Part shown: positions 61,831 through 64,000 of the stretch, piece after piece
Numbering within the stretch: the stretch's first letter is position 1
How the letters are laid out: each line of letters begins with the position of its first letter
Source: Micromonospora antibiotica
GTDB taxonomy: Bacteria > Actinomycetota > Actinomycetes > Mycobacteriales > Micromonosporaceae
DNA length: 64,000 nucleotides
NCBI RefSeq assembly: GCF_017599305.1
Contig: NZ_JAGFWR010000006.1
Span: forward strand, 124,001-188,000
Direction of reading: 5' to 3'
The notes under the pieces: generated by a model
Databases searched by the model: none
Told to the model about the DNA's origin: nothing
The model's input: the letters and a program-made list of their open reading frames with translations, nothing else
Position numbers and translations under genes: made by a program

Positions 61831-63117
61831 GTGAGCGGACCAGCAGCGAGCAAACCCCAGGCGAGCAGCAAGTCGGTCGTTCTCGACGCGATCCGGGCGG
61901 CCGGCACGATCAGCCGGGTCGGCCTGATCCGGGCCACCGGCTTCACCGCCCCGACCATCTCCACCCTGGTCCGCAAGCTGATCAACGAGGATCTGGTCGT
62001 CGAGACCGGGCACGCGAAGTCGACCGGGGGCAAGCGGCGGGTGCTGCTCCAGCTCAACCACGCCTCCCGCTACGCCGTCGGCGTGCACCTGGACCACGGT
62101 GTCATCACGTACGCCCTGACCAACCTGGGCGGGACGGTGGTGGCCCGGATCTCCCGACCGGGTGCCGGCGCCGAAGAGCCGCAGGTGGTGGTCGCCCGGA
62201 TCGCCACCGAGATCGCCGCGTTGATCGACGGGGTGGGGGTGGAACGCCTGCGGATCCTCGGCGTCGGCGTGGTGTTCCCCGGCCCGGTCGACGCCCCCCG
62301 GGGCATCGGTGGCCCGCCGGACGTGGGGCTCGCCCCCGCCATGCGGCAGTGGAACGGGTTCCCGCTGGGCCGGGCATTGGAACAGGTGGCGGGCCTGCCG
62401 GTGGTGTTGGACAACGACTCGACCGCGGCGGCGCTGGGCGAGCACTGGACGGGCGGTTTCGGCACCGCGGCCTCGGCCGCCGCCCTCTACATGGGCACCG
62501 GCATCGGTGCCGGCCTGGTCATCAACGGCGTCACCTACCGGGGGCCGAGCGGCAACGTCGGTGAACTGGGCCATGTCAGTGTGTCGGCCGACGGCCCCCG
62601 GTGCTGGTGCGGTGCCCGGGGGTGTGTGGAGGCGTTGGCCGGGCCGGCGGCGGTGGTCGCCGCCGTCCGGTCGGATCCGGCGGCGACCCGGGCGGCGGGG
62701 TTGGCGGCCGGTGGCCGGCGCTCCTCGGTGGTCGCCGACTTCGCCGCGATCAGCCGCGCCGCCCGCCGGGGCGAGCCGCGCGCGCTGGCCCTGCTGGAGC
62801 GGTCGGCCCGGTACGTCGGGACGGCCGCCCGGACCCTGGCGAACCTCATGGACCTCGAGGTGCTCGTGCTGACCGGTCCCAGTCTGGCCGCCGCCGGGTC
62901 GGTGTACCTGCCCATCGTCCGGCACGAACTGCGTACCGCCTTCTCCCGGGGCACACACACCGTCGACGTGCGGCTCTCCCGGTCCGCCGCCACGGCCTCG
63001 GCCATCGGCGCCGCCGCATTGATCCTCGAATCCGAGCTCGTGCCCCTGGGCCACGGGCCGCGCCCGGCGGAACACCTGGCCGAGGAGCGGACCAGGCTCA
63101 CCGAATCGGCAAGCTGA
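61831..63117 (+). CDS. ROK-family transcriptional repressor
   Basis: This 428-residue protein starts at GTG 61831. The N-terminal winged helix reads SSKSVVLDAIRAAGTISRVG then LIRATGFTAPTISTLVRKLI. The ROK sugar-binding domain has the DNDSTAAALGE and GTGIGAGLVI motifs and the zinc site CWCGARGCVE. The typical ROK catalytic Asp position is kept (DNDS), but in repressors this domain senses sugar rather than phosphorylating it. The next gene is a LacI-type sensor beginning 18 bp later. It may control one of the sugar operons in the window. Confidence 0.92.
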   Translation: MSGPAASKPQASSKSVVLDAIRAAGTISRVGLIRATGFTAPTISTLVRKLINEDLVVETGHAKSTGGKRRVLLQLNHASRYAVGVHLDHGVITYALTNLGGTVVARISRPGAGAEEPQVVVARIATEIAALIDGVGVERLRILGVGVVFPGPVDAPRGIGGPPDVGLAPAMRQWNGFPLGRALEQVAGLPVVLDNDSTAAALGEHWTGGFGTAASAAALYMGTGIGAGLVINGVTYRGPSGNVGELGHVSVSADGPRCWCGARGCVEALAGPAAVVAAVRSDPAATRAAGLAAGGRRSSVVADFAAISRAARRGEPRALALLERSARYVGTAARTLANLMDLEVLVLTGPSLAAAGSVYLPIVRHELRTAFSRGTHTVDVRLSRSAATASAIGAAALILESELVPLGHGPRPAEHLAEERTRLTESAS

Positions 63118-63134
63118 CTGACCGGGGGTACGCA

Positions 63135-63965
63135 GTGGACGACGCGTGGCGGACGAGCGCGGTGGGCCTGGTGCTCGCCCGCCCTCCCCGGCTGCTCGGC
63201 ACCGAACCGTTCTTCATGGAGTTCATCGCGGGTATCGAGGAGCGGCTCGCCGGACACGGTCGGTCGGTGCTGCTGCACGTGGTCGCCCATCACGCCGCCG
63301 AGATCGCCGCGTACCGCAGGTGGGCGCAGCAGCGGCTGGTCGACGCGATCGTGCTGGTGAACCCGTCGGTGGACGACCCCCGACCGGCGGTGCTGCGGGA
63401 GTTGCGGCTGCCCGTCGTGGTAGCGGGGGAGCCGAGCCACGACACCCCGGCGGTACGGCGCGACGACGTCGGTTCGATGCGGGCAGCCCTGGCGCACCTG
63501 GTCGGTCTCGGGCATCAGCGGATAGCCCGGATCACCGGCCCCGGGACCCTGCTGCACACCCGGACCCGCACCACCGCCATGTTGGCCGCCGACGTCGACG
63601 CCGTCGTCGTGGAGGGCGACTACTCGGCGGAGTCCGGGGCCCGGTTGACCGCCCGGTTGATGACCGGCCCCGAGCCACCCACGGCGATCATCTACGACAA
63701 CGACCTGATGGCGGTGGCGGGCCTGCACGCGGCCAAGGAGCTGGGCCACCGGGTCCCCCGTGACGTCAGCCTGATCGCCTGGGACGACTCCAGCCTGTGC
63801 CGGCTGGCCTCGCCGGCCCTGACCACGATGAGCCTCGACGTGCACTCGTTCGGGGAGTCGGTGGGCGAGTCGGTGCTGCGGCTGATCGACGGTGGGTCGG
63901 TGCCGGAGCGGTGGTGTGCGACCGAAACCGTGGTGGCCCGGGAGACGACCAGCACGCCCCGATAG
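63135..63965 (+). CDS. LacI/GalR-type sensor domain lacking the HTH
   Basis: The start is GTG 63135 with GGGGG six bases upstream, giving 276 residues and a complete protein. The whole protein is the periplasmic-binding-like effector domain of LacI regulators: AVGLVLARPPRLLGTEPFFM, VDAIVLVNPSVDD, HLVGLGHQRIARITGP, TAIIYDNDLMAVAGLHAAKE and VSLIAWDDSSLCRLASPALT. The usual N-terminal 60 residues with the DVARxAGVS helix-turn-helix are absent and there is no signal peptide. It starts 18 bp after the ROK repressor, so it may act with that DNA-binding protein, or it may be a truncated regulator. Confidence 0.88.
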   Translation: MDDAWRTSAVGLVLARPPRLLGTEPFFMEFIAGIEERLAGHGRSVLLHVVAHHAAEIAAYRRWAQQRLVDAIVLVNPSVDDPRPAVLRELRLPVVVAGEPSHDTPAVRRDDVGSMRAALAHLVGLGHQRIARITGPGTLLHTRTRTTAMLAADVDAVVVEGDYSAESGARLTARLMTGPEPPTAIIYDNDLMAVAGLHAAKELGHRVPRDVSLIAWDDSSLCRLASPALTTMSLDVHSFGESVGESVLRLIDGGSVPERWCATETVVARETTSTPR

Positions 63966-64000
63966 GTCAGTGGCGCGGTTCACCTGGCGGTCCGTCGAAA

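Overview
The window is very GC-rich DNA (GTG/TTG starts common, strong GGAGG-type ribosome sites) from an actinomycete. The codon usage, the modular type I polyketide synthase (PKS), the many secreted carbohydrate-active proteins with ricin, CBM2 and CBM42 modules, and the ROK/LacI/GntR-controlled sugar operons fit a soil or marine Micromonosporaceae-like organism. The genus is inferred, not proven. No tRNA, rRNA, insertion sequence or CRISPR array was seen.

Region 1 (1-26.2 kb) is one end of a polyketide cluster. On the minus strand, a 4682-residue PKS carries a KSQ-AT-ACP loading module, module 1 (KS-AT-DH-KR-ACP) and module 2 (KS-AT-DH-ER-KR-ACP). It is followed by a second PKS gene that runs off the left edge, with docking helix, KS, malonyl-type AT, a shortened and catalytically dead KR, and the start of an ACP. 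By the usual AT motifs the chain would be acetate + malonate + methylmalonate + malonate, giving a 4-methyl-3-oxo-oct-6-enoyl intermediate after module 3. A 1.4 kb gene-free stretch separates the PKS from an NAD(P)-binding protein/HxlR regulator pair. Next comes a plus-strand group: a bicovalent-FAD oxidase, an SDR, a LuxR-type regulator without ATPase and an MFS exporter. A direct-repeat motif (CTAGGGGANATCTAGGGG) lies upstream of both the PKS and the oxidase, which ties the two arms together.

Region 2 (26-47 kb) is mixed accessory DNA. It holds a SUMF1-like protein, a secreted GH43-type enzyme with an AbfB domain, a cold-shock-domain protein, an imine-reductase-like enzyme with a divergent HxlR regulator, and a secreted CBM2 protein. 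It also has a complete ribose-type ABC sugar operon (ATPase, two permeases, binding lipoprotein, ketose 3-epimerase-like TIM barrel). A 1184-residue secreted ThuA/glucose-sorbosone dehydrogenase/PKD/CBM6/ricin protein, a GH62 arabinofuranosidase with an N-terminal ricin module, and a two-component system complete it. LacI-type palindromes sit in front of the arabinofuranosidase-like genes.

Region 3 (47.1-50.9 kb) is a tight minus-strand operon: a stand-alone amino-acid-type adenylation enzyme without a carrier domain, a polytopic membrane flavin reductase of TmpA type, and a crotonase. This is the least explained system in the window.

Region 4 (51.1-60 kb) is an L-fucose-type oxidative catabolic locus: binding lipoprotein, ATPase, permease, L-fuconate dehydratase, lactonase-type amidohydrolase, FadR/GntR regulator, mutarotase and zinc dehydrogenase. 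A short operator shared by its two promoters supports a single regulon. Region 5 (60-64 kb) holds PadR/PspC genes, a PP2C-like protein, and a ROK repressor next to a LacI-type sensor that lacks a DNA-binding domain.
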